Assembly: GCF_030815415.1 (NCBI RefSeq)
Contig: NZ_JAUSWW010000001.1
Location: forward strand, 8,990,001 to 9,054,000
Direction: 5' to 3'
Length of the DNA: 64,000 nt
DNA from: Streptomyces canus
Lineage (GTDB): Bacteria; Actinomycetota; Actinomycetes; Streptomycetales; Streptomycetaceae
Below are positions 25,621 to 33,438 of this stretch, piece after piece. The notes below the pieces were generated by a model, which was not told the origin of the DNA, did not search any database, and saw nothing but the letters and a program-made list of their open reading frames with translations. Each line of letters starts with the position of its first letter. The first letter of the stretch is position 1. Made by a program: the position numbers and the translations under genes.

Positions 25621-26322
25621 GTGCGTGTCCAGTCACTGACGCTGGTCGCGGCAGGCGCCGCCCTGCTCGCCGCTCCGACGATGTCGCCCGCTGTCGAGCC
25701 GACGGCCCGGCAGGAGCCGGTGGCCGCTCGGCACGAGGGCGACGTCCGGGCCGCCGATCTGCTGGCCAAGGTGCGTGACTGCGCCCAAATCTCCCGCGGC
25801 CGGTACCGCAGCGACGACGGCCGGCCCGCGACCGTCCCCGTCTGCGGCACCCGGGAGGCCGTCTTCTGGAAGGCGGACATGGACATCGACTGCGACGGTC
25901 GACCGGGTCTGCGCTGCAACCGCGGTACCGATCCGTCCTTCAGCGCCGCCGCCGCCTACCAGCAGTCCGACGGCCGCCAGCTGAACGCCGAACGCCTTCC
26001 GTACATCGTCGTGCCCACCCCGAGCGCCATCTGGGACTACCGCGCGAGCGGCGTCCGCGGCGGCTCGGTCGCCGCCGTCATCCACCGGGACCGGGTGCAG
26101 TACGCGGTGGTCGGCGACGTGGGCCCGCGCGACATCATCGGCGAGGCCTCCTACGCCAGCGCCGAGGCGCTCGGCATCGATCCCGACCCTCGCGTCGGCG
26201 GCACGGCCTCCGGGGTCACTTACATCGTCTTCAAGGACTCGCAGGTGAAACCCATCGAGGACCATGCCGCCGCCGTCGCGACGGGGGAGCGGCTGGCCCG
26301 CCTCTTCGTGCGCGGCAGCTGA
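25621..26322 (+). CDS. glycoside hydrolase family 75 chitosanase
   Basis: A 233-residue secreted enzyme. The signal peptide (RVQSLTLVAAGAALLAAPTMSPA) is followed by a GH75 domain: FWKADMDIDCDGRPGLRC contains the DxDxDG acidic motif with the proposed catalytic Asp, TDPSFSAAAAYQQSDG follows, and YAVVGDVGP and IGEASYASAEALGI are further GH75 signatures. GH75 enzymes are endo-chitosanases that cleave beta-1,4 links of partly deacetylated chitosan outside the cell. The GTG start at 25621 with AGGAGAGG 10 nt upstream is preferred over an ATG at 25594. It faces the FN3 lipoprotein gene. Confidence 0.87.
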   Translation: MRVQSLTLVAAGAALLAAPTMSPAVEPTARQEPVAARHEGDVRAADLLAKVRDCAQISRGRYRSDDGRPATVPVCGTREAVFWKADMDIDCDGRPGLRCNRGTDPSFSAAAAYQQSDGRQLNAERLPYIVVPTPSAIWDYRASGVRGGSVAAVIHRDRVQYAVVGDVGPRDIIGEASYASAEALGIDPDPRVGGTASGVTYIVFKDSQVKPIEDHAAAVATGERLARLFVRGS

Positions 26323-26324
26323 CC

Positions 26325-26735
26325 TCAGGTCTTGCGGTAGGTGTACGCCTCCGCGGCCGCCGCCTCCACCGCCGCCAGGTCGGCGCCCGTCGCCGCGGTG
26401 ACCACCGCCGCCACCGCGCCCTCCACGAACGGGGCGTCCACCAGGCGCGTGTCGTCCGGGAGTTCGTCGCCCTCGGCGAGCAGCGCCTTCACGGTGAGCA
26501 CCGCGCTGCCGAGATCGGTCAGGATCGCGACCCCGGCACCGCGGTCCACCGAGGCGGCGGCCGCGGCGATGAGCTCCGAGCTCGTGCCCAGCCCGCCGCC
26601 CTCGGTGCCGCCCGCCGGCGCGACGGGTACCGCGACACCAGGGCCCGCCAGCCCCTTGGCGAGCTCCGCCACCGACGCGGCCACGTCCGCGCTGTGCGAG
26701 ACCAGCACGATCCCGACGAGCTTGCCGTCACTCAC
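26325..26735 (-). CDS. dhaM: PTS-dependent dihydroxyacetone kinase, phosphotransferase subunit DhaM
   Basis: A 136-residue EIIA(Man)-like domain with the active-site histidine at residue 14 (GIVLVSHSADVA) and the conserved AILTDLGSAVLTVKALL segment. It carries only the first domain of E. coli DhaM; HPr- and EI-like domains are absent, so the subunit must be phosphorylated by the cell's general PTS proteins. It passes phosphate to ADP bound in DhaL. Last gene of dhaKLM; its start overlaps the dhaL stop by 8 bp. Confidence 0.93.
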   Translation of the reverse strand: MSDGKLVGIVLVSHSADVAASVAELAKGLAGPGVAVPVAPAGGTEGGGLGTSSELIAAAAASVDRGAGVAILTDLGSAVLTVKALLAEGDELPDDTRLVDAPFVEGAVAAVVTAATGADLAAVEAAAAEAYTYRKT

Positions 26736-27327
26736 CGTCGGCCTCCGCGAGCCCGGCGATCAGCAGAGCGGCCGAGGTGGCCCCGGGATCCTGGTGCCCG
26801 ATGCTGCGCTCACCGAGATAGCTCGCCCGCCCCTTGCGGGCCTGCAACGGCGTCGTCGCCAGCGCGCCCTCCTCGGCGGCGGCCCCTGCCGCGACGAAGC
26901 CGTCGCCCAGCGCGTCCACAGCCGGCACCAACGCGTCGATCATGGTCTTGTCGCCGGGCGCGGCACCACCCAGCGCCATCACCGCGTCCACTCCGGCCCG
27001 AAGCGCCTCGGTGAACCGGTCCTCACTCACCTCCGCGTCCTCCCCGAGCGCCTTGCCGGTCCGCCGCAGCAGCGTGCCGTACAGCGGCCCGGACGCCCCG
27101 CCGACCGTCGAGATGAGCTGCCGTCCGGCGAGCGTCAGCACCGCACCCGGCGTATCCGGCGCCTCCTTCTCCAGCACCGCCGTCACGGCGCGGAACCCCC
27201 GCAGCAGATTGCTGCCGTGATCGGCGTCCCCGATGGGCGAGTCGAGGTCCGTCAGCCGTTCCGCCTCACGTTCGACGGACGCGGCGGTCGCTGTCATCCA
27301 GCGGCGGAAGAAGTCGGCGTCGAGCAC
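26728..27327 (-). CDS. dhaL: dihydroxyacetone kinase ADP-binding subunit DhaL
   Basis: A 199-residue all-helical barrel subunit. Asp29, Asp34 and Asp36 in LDSPIGDADHG match the three Mg-binding aspartates of E. coli DhaL (D30, D35, D37). GGASGPLYGTLL forms the nucleotide-cap region and DPGATSAALLIAGL ends the protein. ADP stays bound as a cofactor and is rephosphorylated by DhaM. The GTG at 27327 is chosen because AAGGAG sits 6-7 nt upstream; an alternative GTG 30 bases earlier lacks one. Middle gene of the operon, 47 bp after dhaK. Confidence 0.93.
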   Translation of the reverse strand: MLDADFFRRWMTATAASVEREAERLTDLDSPIGDADHGSNLLRGFRAVTAVLEKEAPDTPGAVLTLAGRQLISTVGGASGPLYGTLLRRTGKALGEDAEVSEDRFTEALRAGVDAVMALGGAAPGDKTMIDALVPAVDALGDGFVAAGAAAEEGALATTPLQARKGRASYLGERSIGHQDPGATSAALLIAGLAEADGE

Positions 27328-27374
27328 TGGATCTCCTTGCGTGATAGGTGCGTTGACTGCTCGTTGCCGTCGGC

Positions 27375-28367
27375 TCACATGCCCCAGCGCAGCCCCGCGG
27401 TCTTCACCGGCTCGTCCCACAGTCGCAGGAGTTCCTCGTCGATCTGGCACAGGCTGACCGAGGCGCCCGCCATGTCGAGGGAGGTGACGTAGTTGCCGAC
27501 CAGTGTGCGGGCCACGGCCACGCCCCGGGCGGTGAGCACCCGCATCACCTCGGCGTTGAACCCGTACAGCTCCAGCAGCGGGGTCGCTCCCATGCCGTTG
27601 ACCAGCAGCAGGACCGGGTTGCGCGGGTTCATGTCCTCCAGAATCGCGTTCACCGCGAAGTCGGCGATCTCGCCGGAGGTCATCATCGACCGCCGCTCCC
27701 GGCCCGGCTCGCCGTGGATGCCGATGCCCAGTTCCAGCTCCCCGTCGGGCAGGTCGAAGGTGGGGCTGCCCTTGGCGTACGTGGTGCACGCGCTCAGCGC
27801 GACGCCGAAGCTGCGGGAGTTCTCGTTGACCTGACGGGCGATCGACTCCACCCGCTCCAGCGGCTGGCCCTCCTCCGCCGCGGCGCCCGCGATCTTCTCC
27901 ACGAACAGGGTGGCGCCCGTGCCGCGCCGCCCGGCCGTGTACAGGCTGTCGGTGACCGCCACGTCATCGTTGACCAGCACCTTGGCGACCTGGATGCCCT
28001 CGTCCTCGGCGAGTTCGGCGGCCATGTCGAAGTTGAGGACGTCACCCGTGTAGTTCTTCACGATGAACAGCACGCCGGCCCCGCTGTCCACGGCGGCCGC
28101 CGCCCGCACCATCTGGTCCGGGACCGGGGACGTGAACACCTCACCGGGGCACGCCGCCGACAGCATGCCGGGGCCCACGAAACCACCGTGCAGCGGCTCG
28201 TGCCCGGAGCCGCCGCCGGAGATCAGCCCGACCTTGCCGGCCACGGGGGCGTCCCGCCGTACGATCACGCGGTTCTCGACATCGACGGTGAGTTCGGGAT
28301 GGGCGGCCGCCAGGCCTCGCAGGGCGTCCGCGACGACGCTCTCCGGGACGTTGATCAACATCTTCAT
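27375..28367 (-). CDS. dhaK: dihydroxyacetone kinase substrate-binding subunit DhaK
   Basis: A 330-residue subunit. His217 in GIGIHGEPG is the residue that binds dihydroxyacetone as a hemiaminal (His218 in E. coli), and GGGSGHEPLHGG (51-62) forms the other side of the pocket. FIVKNYTGDVLNFDMA is the conserved DhaK core. With DhaL and DhaM it phosphorylates dihydroxyacetone to DHAP using PEP as ultimate donor. No DhaR/DhaQ/DhaS regulator lies alongside. An AGGTCC-type ribosome binding site precedes the ATG at 28367. Gene order dhaK-dhaL-dhaM is the normal one. Confidence 0.95.
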   Translation of the reverse strand: MKMLINVPESVVADALRGLAAAHPELTVDVENRVIVRRDAPVAGKVGLISGGGSGHEPLHGGFVGPGMLSAACPGEVFTSPVPDQMVRAAAAVDSGAGVLFIVKNYTGDVLNFDMAAELAEDEGIQVAKVLVNDDVAVTDSLYTAGRRGTGATLFVEKIAGAAAEEGQPLERVESIARQVNENSRSFGVALSACTTYAKGSPTFDLPDGELELGIGIHGEPGRERRSMMTSGEIADFAVNAILEDMNPRNPVLLLVNGMGATPLLELYGFNAEVMRVLTARGVAVARTLVGNYVTSLDMAGASVSLCQIDEELLRLWDEPVKTAGLRWGM

Positions 28368-28478
28368 GGAGGACCTCCTGGTGGCCGAAACGCTGCTCCT
28401 GGCAGTATCGGTGTTCAGAAGGCCCGGGTCACGGGGGCGAAGGGGCCCCGGTGCGTCATACAGCGTGCGGTGCGGGGG

Positions 28479-28844
28479 TCAGCGGCCGCCGGGTCCGCCG
28501 CTGCCGAAGGAACCGCCACTGCCCTCGCTCCACTGGGGCCGTTCCTTCTCCGGGCCGGTCCGGCTGGGGGAATTGCCGAACGCGGGCGACTCGTGCGGGG
28601 TCATCCGGTGATCGCTCCGGGGCACCTCGTCGGGCTCCCGGTTCTCCACGACCTCACGGACGGGGCCGCCCTCCGGCAGCCGTGGCTGCTCCTCGGGGGT
28701 CGGCGGCGGGAGCTCGCGGCGCCGTAGGCGGGAACCCAGCCAGAAGGCACCGATCAGCAACGTCACGACCACGACACCAGCGACGATCAGCCCGACGCCG
28801 ACAGCGCCGCGGCCCGCGGCCACGTCCATCCATGCAGTAGTCAT
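28479..28844 (-). CDS. DUF6479-like small membrane protein
   Basis: A 121-residue protein with one membrane helix at about residues 15-36 (VGVGLIVAGVVVVTLLIGAFWLG), then SRLRRREL as a cytoplasmic stop-transfer, and a disordered Pro/Glu tail ending in a Gly/Ser-rich GSGGSFGSGGPGG. Small proteins with a WLGSRLRRRE motif are widespread in Streptomyces and annotated DUF6479; function unknown. The ATG at 28844 is preferred over an upstream ATG that adds 27 uncharacteristic residues. Divergent from the Cys-rich protein gene. Confidence 0.7.
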   Translation of the reverse strand: MTTAWMDVAAGRGAVGVGLIVAGVVVVTLLIGAFWLGSRLRRRELPPPTPEEQPRLPEGGPVREVVENREPDEVPRSDHRMTPHESPAFGNSPSRTGPEKERPQWSEGSGGSFGSGGPGGR

Positions 28845-28950
28845 GGCACGCGAGTACCCCTCGCGTGCCGCATGAACCACAACCGAAAAACCGGCCGCAC
28901 CCCTGGGGAACACCGGGTTTGACACGATCCAGCGCGGCTACCCGCGCGGT

Positions 28951-29325
28951 GTGACAACGACGACGACGCAGCAGGAGCTCTTCCGATTCCTGGAGGACCG
29001 CTTCGCGTGTGCGCAGGCGTGCACCGAGTGTGCCCGGGCGTGCGCGCTGCGGGCGAGCCTCGTGGATCCGGACGGGACCGAGCAACAGGAACTCGTACGA
29101 CGCAAGGGCATCATGTGCGCGGAGGTCTGCGACGCGACCTGCCGGCTGCTGTCCGAGCAGAACCGACTGGACGAGAACGGCATCCGCGTCCAGCTGGAGT
29201 GGTGCCGGACCGTGTGCCTGGAGACCGCGCACGCCTTCGACGGGCTGCCGGGCGGCGAAGAGGGCGCGAAGGCCTGCCGGACGTGCGCGCAGGCCTGCAC
29301 GGACTTCATGGTCACACTGCACTGA
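28951..29325 (+). CDS. Cys-rich four-helix-bundle protein (copper-storage/ferredoxin-like, Csp family)
   Basis: A 124-residue cytosolic helical protein with 12 cysteines at 20, 24, 27, 31, 56, 60, 64, 85, 89, 109, 112 and 116. The i, i+3/i+4 spacing puts them on one face of four helices pointing into the bundle, the layout of Csp3-type copper-storage proteins (DUF326). It has no signal peptide, so it would store Cu(I) in the cytoplasm. GTG start at 28951. Neighbours include cobalt transport genes and a cobalamin riboswitch, so a wider role in metal handling is plausible. Confidence 0.83.
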   Translation: MTTTTTQQELFRFLEDRFACAQACTECARACALRASLVDPDGTEQQELVRRKGIMCAEVCDATCRLLSEQNRLDENGIRVQLEWCRTVCLETAHAFDGLPGGEEGAKACRTCAQACTDFMVTLH

Positions 29326-29337
29326 CCAGGTCCGGCC

Positions 29338-29910
29338 TCAGCCTCGGCCGAGGGGGTGCCCCAGGCGTACGTTCCAGCGCCCTGCCCGGCCGCTGAGCTC
29401 GACCGCCGTCAGCGGCGGGACGTCCGTACGCCAGAACGCCGACTCCGGTGCGCCGAGCGCCCGGACGACCGCCGCGCGCACGATCTCGGGCTCGGCCACG
29501 GCGACGGCGAGCCCCTCGTCCTGGGCCACCGTGTCCAGCCACGAGCCGACCCGGTCGCACACCGCGCGCACCGATTCCCCGCCGTGCGGCGCGGAGTCGG
29601 GGTCGGACAGCCAACGCGCCAGCGCCTCCGGCTCCTCGGCGCTCACCCCGGCCAACGTCGAGCCGCGCCACCGTCCGGCGTCCAGAGCCGACAGCAACAC
29701 GGCGTCCGTGGCGTCGAGTCCGAGCGCGGCGGCCGTCTCGCGGCAGCGCACGGTGGGGGAGCAGACGACCCGTTCCGCCACCGGGAGCGAGCCCGCTGCG
29801 GCCTGGGCGAGGCGGCGGCCGGACGCGTCGAGGGAGCAGCCGTCATCGAATCTGGCCTCCCGCAGCGCCTTGGTGACCGCCGGTGAGATCAACGTCACTC
29901 GGCTCGTCAT
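29338..29910 (-). CDS. histidine-phosphatase-fold protein lacking both catalytic histidines
   Basis: A 190-residue protein with the phosphoglycerate-mutase fold. CSPTVRCRETAAALG is the conserved second-strand Arg region and HGGESVRAVCDRVGSWLD the conserved acidic region. The N-terminal RHG that carries the phosphohistidine is SPA (VTLISPAVTK), and the SHGG loop with the second His is AEPE (AVAVAEPEIVRA). The protein is therefore very unlikely to have ordinary phosphatase activity. It is divergent from the cbtBA transcript with its cobalamin riboswitch, which recalls CobC/CobZ-like phosphatases of B12 synthesis; a regulatory or binding role is inference. ATG at 29910. Confidence 0.8.
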   Translation of the reverse strand: MTSRVTLISPAVTKALREARFDDGCSLDASGRRLAQAAAGSLPVAERVVCSPTVRCRETAAALGLDATDAVLLSALDAGRWRGSTLAGVSAEEPEALARWLSDPDSAPHGGESVRAVCDRVGSWLDTVAQDEGLAVAVAEPEIVRAAVVRALGAPESAFWRTDVPPLTAVELSGRAGRWNVRLGHPLGRG

Positions 29911-30039
29911 ACGCCCGTTCCCCCGCTCAACAGCCCCTCCAAGATCGGTACTTGACGGGCCGAACGGCCCTCGGCGGGCGCTCGGGGTGCTCCCGTGCGC
30001 TCTTGGCCGCACCTCTCCCACGCGGTACCGTCTCGTCGA

Positions 30040-30150
30040 TATCGACGACGGTTCGGTGGAAGCCGGTGGGATTCCGGCACGGTCGCGCCACTGTATGCCG
30101 GGAACGCCCTTCGGGTGCGGGCCGGGTGAGTCAGACCCGCCCCGTCGTCC
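30040..30150 (+). promoter_or_regulatory. cobalamin riboswitch
   Basis: GGTGGAAGCCGGTGGGATTC, CCGGCACGGTCGCGCCACTG and GGGTGAGTCAGACC appear in the order expected for the AdoCbl aptamer, including the B12-box region (30061-30093) and the downstream GAGTCAGACC (30127-30136). It lies upstream of cbtB, whose ribosome binding site AGGAGGT is at 30184-30190. Cobalamin should repress cobalt uptake. Outer boundaries are approximate. Confidence 0.88.
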
Positions 30151-30197
30151 TGTGCACCACTGACACGGGACGCGAGTTCCCCCAGGAGGTACCTGCC

Positions 30198-30419
30198 ATG
30201 GCGCAGTCCGTCGCCCCGCCGACCACCGGTTCCACCGCGGTACCAGCAAAACTCCCGATCGGCGCCATCGCCCCCTGGGCGGTCTTCTTCGGCGTTGTGA
30301 TGCTGGTCCTGCTCTACTTCGTCGGCGCCGAACAGGGCGCCACCTCCCTCATCTCCGGTGAGGGGGTCCATGAGTGGGTGCACGACGCCCGCCACCTGCT
30401 CGGCTTCCCCTGCCACTGA
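30198..30419 (+). CDS. cbtB: cobalt transporter subunit CbtB
   Basis: A 73-residue membrane protein with one transmembrane helix (about 25-43, IAPWAVFFGVVMLVLLYFVG) and a C-terminal HDARHLLGFPCH, the His/Cys-rich metal-binding tail that defines CbtB. It pairs with CbtA to import cobalt for cobalamin synthesis. AGGAGGT stands 7 nt before the ATG at 30198. The riboswitch immediately upstream supports the assignment and its control by B12. Confidence 0.93.
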   Translation: MAQSVAPPTTGSTAVPAKLPIGAIAPWAVFFGVVMLVLLYFVGAEQGATSLISGEGVHEWVHDARHLLGFPCH

Positions 30420-30444
30420 CAGCGACGAGGAAGCCCTCCTGCGC

Positions 30445-31206
30445 ATGAACTCCGCAACTGTCAGAAACCTGCTGGTCCGCGGCATGCTCGCGGGCCTCGC
30501 CGCAGGGCTGGCCGCCCTCGTCGTCGCGTACTTCCTGGGCGAACCGCGCGTCGACCGGGCCATCGCCTTCGAGGAGGCCCACGCCCACGAGCACGGCGGC
30601 GAGGAACTCGTCAGCCGCACCCTGCAGTCCACCGCGGGCCTGTCCACCGGCGTCCTCGTCTACGGGGTCGCCTTCGGCGGCATCGCGGCGCTCGCGTACT
30701 GCTTCGCGCTGGGCCGGATCGGTCGCTTCGGGCCGCGCGCGAGCGCGCTGCTCCTGGCGGCCGCCGGACTGGTCTGCGTCTACGTCGTCCCGTTCCTGAA
30801 GTACCCGGCCAACCCGCCGGCCGTGGGCGACCCCGACACCCTCGACCAGCGCACCGCGCTGTTCTTCCTGATGATCGTGCTCAGTGTGCTGCTGGCGATC
30901 GGGACGGTCATCCTGGGCAAGCGCCTCGCGCCGCGCCTGGGCAACTGGAACGCCACCGTCGCGGCGGGCGCGTTCTTCGTCCTCGCGGTCGGTCTGGCGT
31001 ACGCCTTCCTGCCGTCGTTCAGCGAGGTCCCGGAGCACTTCCCGGCCGGCCTCCTGTGGCAGTACCGGCTTGCCGCCCTCGCTGTCCAGGTGACCCTGTG
31101 GACCTCCTTCGGGCTGGTCTTCGGGCTGCTGGCGGAGCGGCTGCTGGCTCCGAGGACGGCTGCGGAGAAGGCCGCCGGCGCGCGGCCGGCTCCCGTGGCC
31201 CACTGA
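30445..31206 (+). CDS. cbtA: cobalt transporter subunit CbtA
   Basis: A 253-residue polytopic membrane protein with five to six hydrophobic segments. The first helix (NLLVRGMLAGLAAGLAALVVAYFLGEP) is followed by a His-rich loop EEAHAHEHGGEE, likely the metal entry site. The remaining helices include ALAYCFALGRIGRFGPRASALLL and TLDQRTALFFLMIVLSVLLA. This matches CbtA. It follows cbtB by 25 bp in the same transcript and ends before a strong terminator at 31232. The ATG at 30445 begins just before the first helix. Confidence 0.93.
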   Translation: MNSATVRNLLVRGMLAGLAAGLAALVVAYFLGEPRVDRAIAFEEAHAHEHGGEELVSRTLQSTAGLSTGVLVYGVAFGGIAALAYCFALGRIGRFGPRASALLLAAAGLVCVYVVPFLKYPANPPAVGDPDTLDQRTALFFLMIVLSVLLAIGTVILGKRLAPRLGNWNATVAAGAFFVLAVGLAYAFLPSFSEVPEHFPAGLLWQYRLAALAVQVTLWTSFGLVFGLLAERLLAPRTAAEKAAGARPAPVAH

Positions 31207-31231
31207 GCGGTTCAGGCGTCACCGCACCGAC

Positions 31232-31263
31232 GAAAGGGCCCCCGGTACTCCGGGGGCCCTTTC
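31232..31263. terminator. intrinsic terminator after cbtA
   Basis: A 14-bp perfect stem, GAAAGGGCCCCCGG (31232-31245) with CCGGGGGCCCTTTC (31250-31263), around a TACT loop. The flanking A and T runs make it work in both directions. It closes the cbtBA transcript and insulates the acyl-CoA dehydrogenase gene. Confidence 0.92.
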
Positions 31264-31288
31264 GTGTGCCCTCGCCATTCCCAATTTC

Positions 31289-31302
31289 TGGAACACGTTC
31301 TA
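31289..31302. promoter_or_regulatory. KstR-like operator
   Basis: TGGAACACGTTCTA fits the 14-bp KstR consensus TnnAACnnGTTnnA exactly. KstR is the TetR-family repressor of sterol catabolism in mycobacteria and rhodococci. The site lies 44 bp upstream of the acyl-CoA dehydrogenase GTG. No KstR gene is in the window. Confidence 0.6.
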
Positions 31303-31346
31303 CCGTGTGCGCCGACAGGACCGGTCCCGGGGAGCCTGGAGGCGCC

Positions 31347-32528
31347 GTGCATCTCGAATACACGCCCGAGCAGCAGCGGCTGCGCACCGAACTGCGCGCC
31401 TACTTCGCCGAACTGGTGCCCGAGGACTCGCTCGCCCGCCACGGCGACCGGCGGGAGCAGAAGCGCTACTACCGCGACATCATCCGGCGGCTCGGCGCGG
31501 ACCAGTGGCTCGGCGTGGGCTGGCCCAAGGAGTACGGCGGACGCGGGCTGAGTGCGATCGAGCAGTTCATCTTCTTCGACGAGGCCGCCCAGGCCGGTGT
31601 GCCGCTGCCGCTCATGGCACTGAACACCGTCGGACCGACCATCATGCAGTTCGGCACCGACGAGCAGAAGGCGTACTTCCTGCCCAAAATCCTCTCCGGC
31701 GAGATCGACTTCGCGATCGGCTACAGCGAGCCCGACGCGGGTACCGACCTGGCTGCGCTGAAGACGCGCGCGGTGCGCGACGATGGGGGAGAGTACGTCG
31801 TCAACGGCCAGAAGATCTGGACGACCAACGGCGACACCGCCGACTGGGTCTGGCTCGCGACCCGTACCGACCCGGCCGCCCCGCCGCACAAGGGCATCAG
31901 CATGCTGCTGGTGCCGACCACCGACCCCGGCTACTCCTGCACCGTCATCAACACCCTCGCCGGTCACGACACCACGGCCAGCTACTACGAGGACATCCGC
32001 GTCCCCGTCACCCGCCGCGTCGGCGCCGAGAACCAGGGCTGGCGGCTGATCACCAACCAGCTCAACCACGAACGCGTCACCCTCGCCGCCCACGGCACCA
32101 TGGCGATCCGCGCCCTGCACGACGTCCAGCGCTGGGCCATGGAGACCAAACTCGCCGACGGCCGCCGCGTCGTCGACCTGCCCTGGGTGCGCCGCCTTCT
32201 CGCCCGGACCCACACCAGGCTGGACGCCCTCAAGCTCCTCAACTGGCAGATGGTCAGCGCGGTCCAGGACGGCACGCTCACCCCGCAGGACGCCTCCGCG
32301 GTCAAGGTGTACGGCTCCGAGGCCCGCCGCGACGCCTACGCCTGGCTGATGGAGATCGTCGGCGCGGCGGGCGCCCTGAAGGAGGGTTCCGCGGGCACGG
32401 TGCTCCACGGGGAGCTGGAACGCGGCTACCGCTCGGCCGTGATCTTCACCTTCGGCGGCGGCAACAACGAGATCCAGCGGGAGATCATCTCGTGGATCGG
32501 TCTGGGGATGCCGAGGGTACGGCGTTAG
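31347..32528 (+). CDS. acyl-CoA dehydrogenase
   Basis: A 393-residue flavoprotein of the ACAD family. The N-terminal helical domain (LEYTPEQQRLRTELRAYFAEL; WPKEYGGRGLSAIEQFIF) leads to the FAD-binding SEPDAGTDLAALKTRAV and GQKIWTTNGDTADWVWLATRT. The C-terminal helical domain ends FGGGNNEIQREIISWIGLGMPR. This is the long-substrate, steroid/lipid-type ACAD group rather than the short-chain group. The catalytic base is not assigned with confidence. GTG start at 31347 preceded by GGAGG. The KstR-like operator upstream suggests control with sterol or similar lipid catabolism. The MpaB oxygenase gene follows by 10 bp. Confidence 0.88.
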   Translation: MHLEYTPEQQRLRTELRAYFAELVPEDSLARHGDRREQKRYYRDIIRRLGADQWLGVGWPKEYGGRGLSAIEQFIFFDEAAQAGVPLPLMALNTVGPTIMQFGTDEQKAYFLPKILSGEIDFAIGYSEPDAGTDLAALKTRAVRDDGGEYVVNGQKIWTTNGDTADWVWLATRTDPAAPPHKGISMLLVPTTDPGYSCTVINTLAGHDTTASYYEDIRVPVTRRVGAENQGWRLITNQLNHERVTLAAHGTMAIRALHDVQRWAMETKLADGRRVVDLPWVRRLLARTHTRLDALKLLNWQMVSAVQDGTLTPQDASAVKVYGSEARRDAYAWLMEIVGAAGALKEGSAGTVLHGELERGYRSAVIFTFGGGNNEIQREIISWIGLGMPRVRR

Positions 32529-32531
32529 CCT
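32526..32531 (+). promoter_or_regulatory. -10 element of a probable leaderless transcript
   Basis: TAGCCT fits TAnnnT, overlaps the stop codon of the acyl-CoA dehydrogenase gene and ends seven bases before the ATG at 32539. No ribosome binding site precedes that ATG. Confidence 0.4.
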
Positions 32532-32538
32532 TCGTGAC

Positions 32539-33381
32539 ATGGGTGATCCCGGACTGTTCACACCGAAGTCGGTGACCTGGCAGATGCACGGCGACCCGAT
32601 GATGTGGGTCGCCGGTGTCCGCGCGCTCTATTTCCAGGCCCTGCACCCGCGTGCGGTGCGCGGGGTCATGCAGAACTCCGACTTCCGCAAGGACGCCTGG
32701 GGCCGGCTGCTGCGTACCGCGAACTTCGTCGGCACCATCAGCTACGGCACCACCGAGGCGGCGGAGAAGGCGGGGGCTCGCGTCCGGAAGATCCACACCA
32801 TGCTGTCGGCCGTCGACCCGGACACGGGGGAGCGGTACGGCGTCGACGAACCCGAGTTGCTGCTGTGGGTGCACTGCGCGGAGATCGACTCCTATCTGGG
32901 GGTCGCGCGCCGCTCCGGATTCCGGCTCACCGACGAACAGGCCGACCGCTACATAGCCGAACAACGGGTCAGCGCCCGCCTGGTGGGCCTCGACCCGGAC
33001 GCCGTACCCGCCGACCAGGCCGAGCTGGCCGCGTACTTCGAGAAGGTGCGCCCCGAACTCGCCGTCGGGCCCGAGGCACGCGCCGTGGACGACTTCCTGC
33101 TCCGCCCGCCGACGCACCCCGTCCTCATCCCGGCGCGCGAGGTGCTGTGGCGGCGCGTGGCACAACTGGCGTACGCCGCTCTGCCGCCGTACGCCCACGA
33201 GCTGTACGGCAGACCGGCCCCGAAACCCGCCACCGTCACCCGCCAGTTGCGTGCCACAGGCACCCTTCTGCGCTGTGTCCCCGCACGTCTACGCTGGCAA
33301 CTCCCGCCCAAACACATCCTCCGGGCCATGTCACGGCTCGGCCCCGGCTCCCGCCCGGCCCCGTACAAAGTGGGTGGATAG
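32539..33381 (+). CDS. MpaB-type (DUF2236) ER-bound oxygenase-like protein
   Basis: A 280-residue protein of the DUF2236/MpaB oxygenase family, which includes the fungal mycophenolic acid prenyl-chain oxygenase and latex-clearing proteins. The family start GDPGLFTPKSVTWQMHGDPMMWVAGVRALYFQALHPRAVRGVMQ is intact, with the conserved His (LHPRA) and the later WVHCAEIDSYL that supplies another heme/iron ligand. No signal peptide. Oxidative cleavage of isoprenoid-type double bonds is known for relatives; here it is inference. It follows the acyl-CoA dehydrogenase by 10 bp. Confidence 0.85.
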   Translation: MGDPGLFTPKSVTWQMHGDPMMWVAGVRALYFQALHPRAVRGVMQNSDFRKDAWGRLLRTANFVGTISYGTTEAAEKAGARVRKIHTMLSAVDPDTGERYGVDEPELLLWVHCAEIDSYLGVARRSGFRLTDEQADRYIAEQRVSARLVGLDPDAVPADQAELAAYFEKVRPELAVGPEARAVDDFLLRPPTHPVLIPAREVLWRRVAQLAYAALPPYAHELYGRPAPKPATVTRQLRATGTLLRCVPARLRWQLPPKHILRAMSRLGPGSRPAPYKVGG

Positions 33382-33438
33382 CTCGCCATACTGGACGGGC
33401 CAGGGGCGGGGCGAGACCATCGGGGGCGATCGCAGCAG

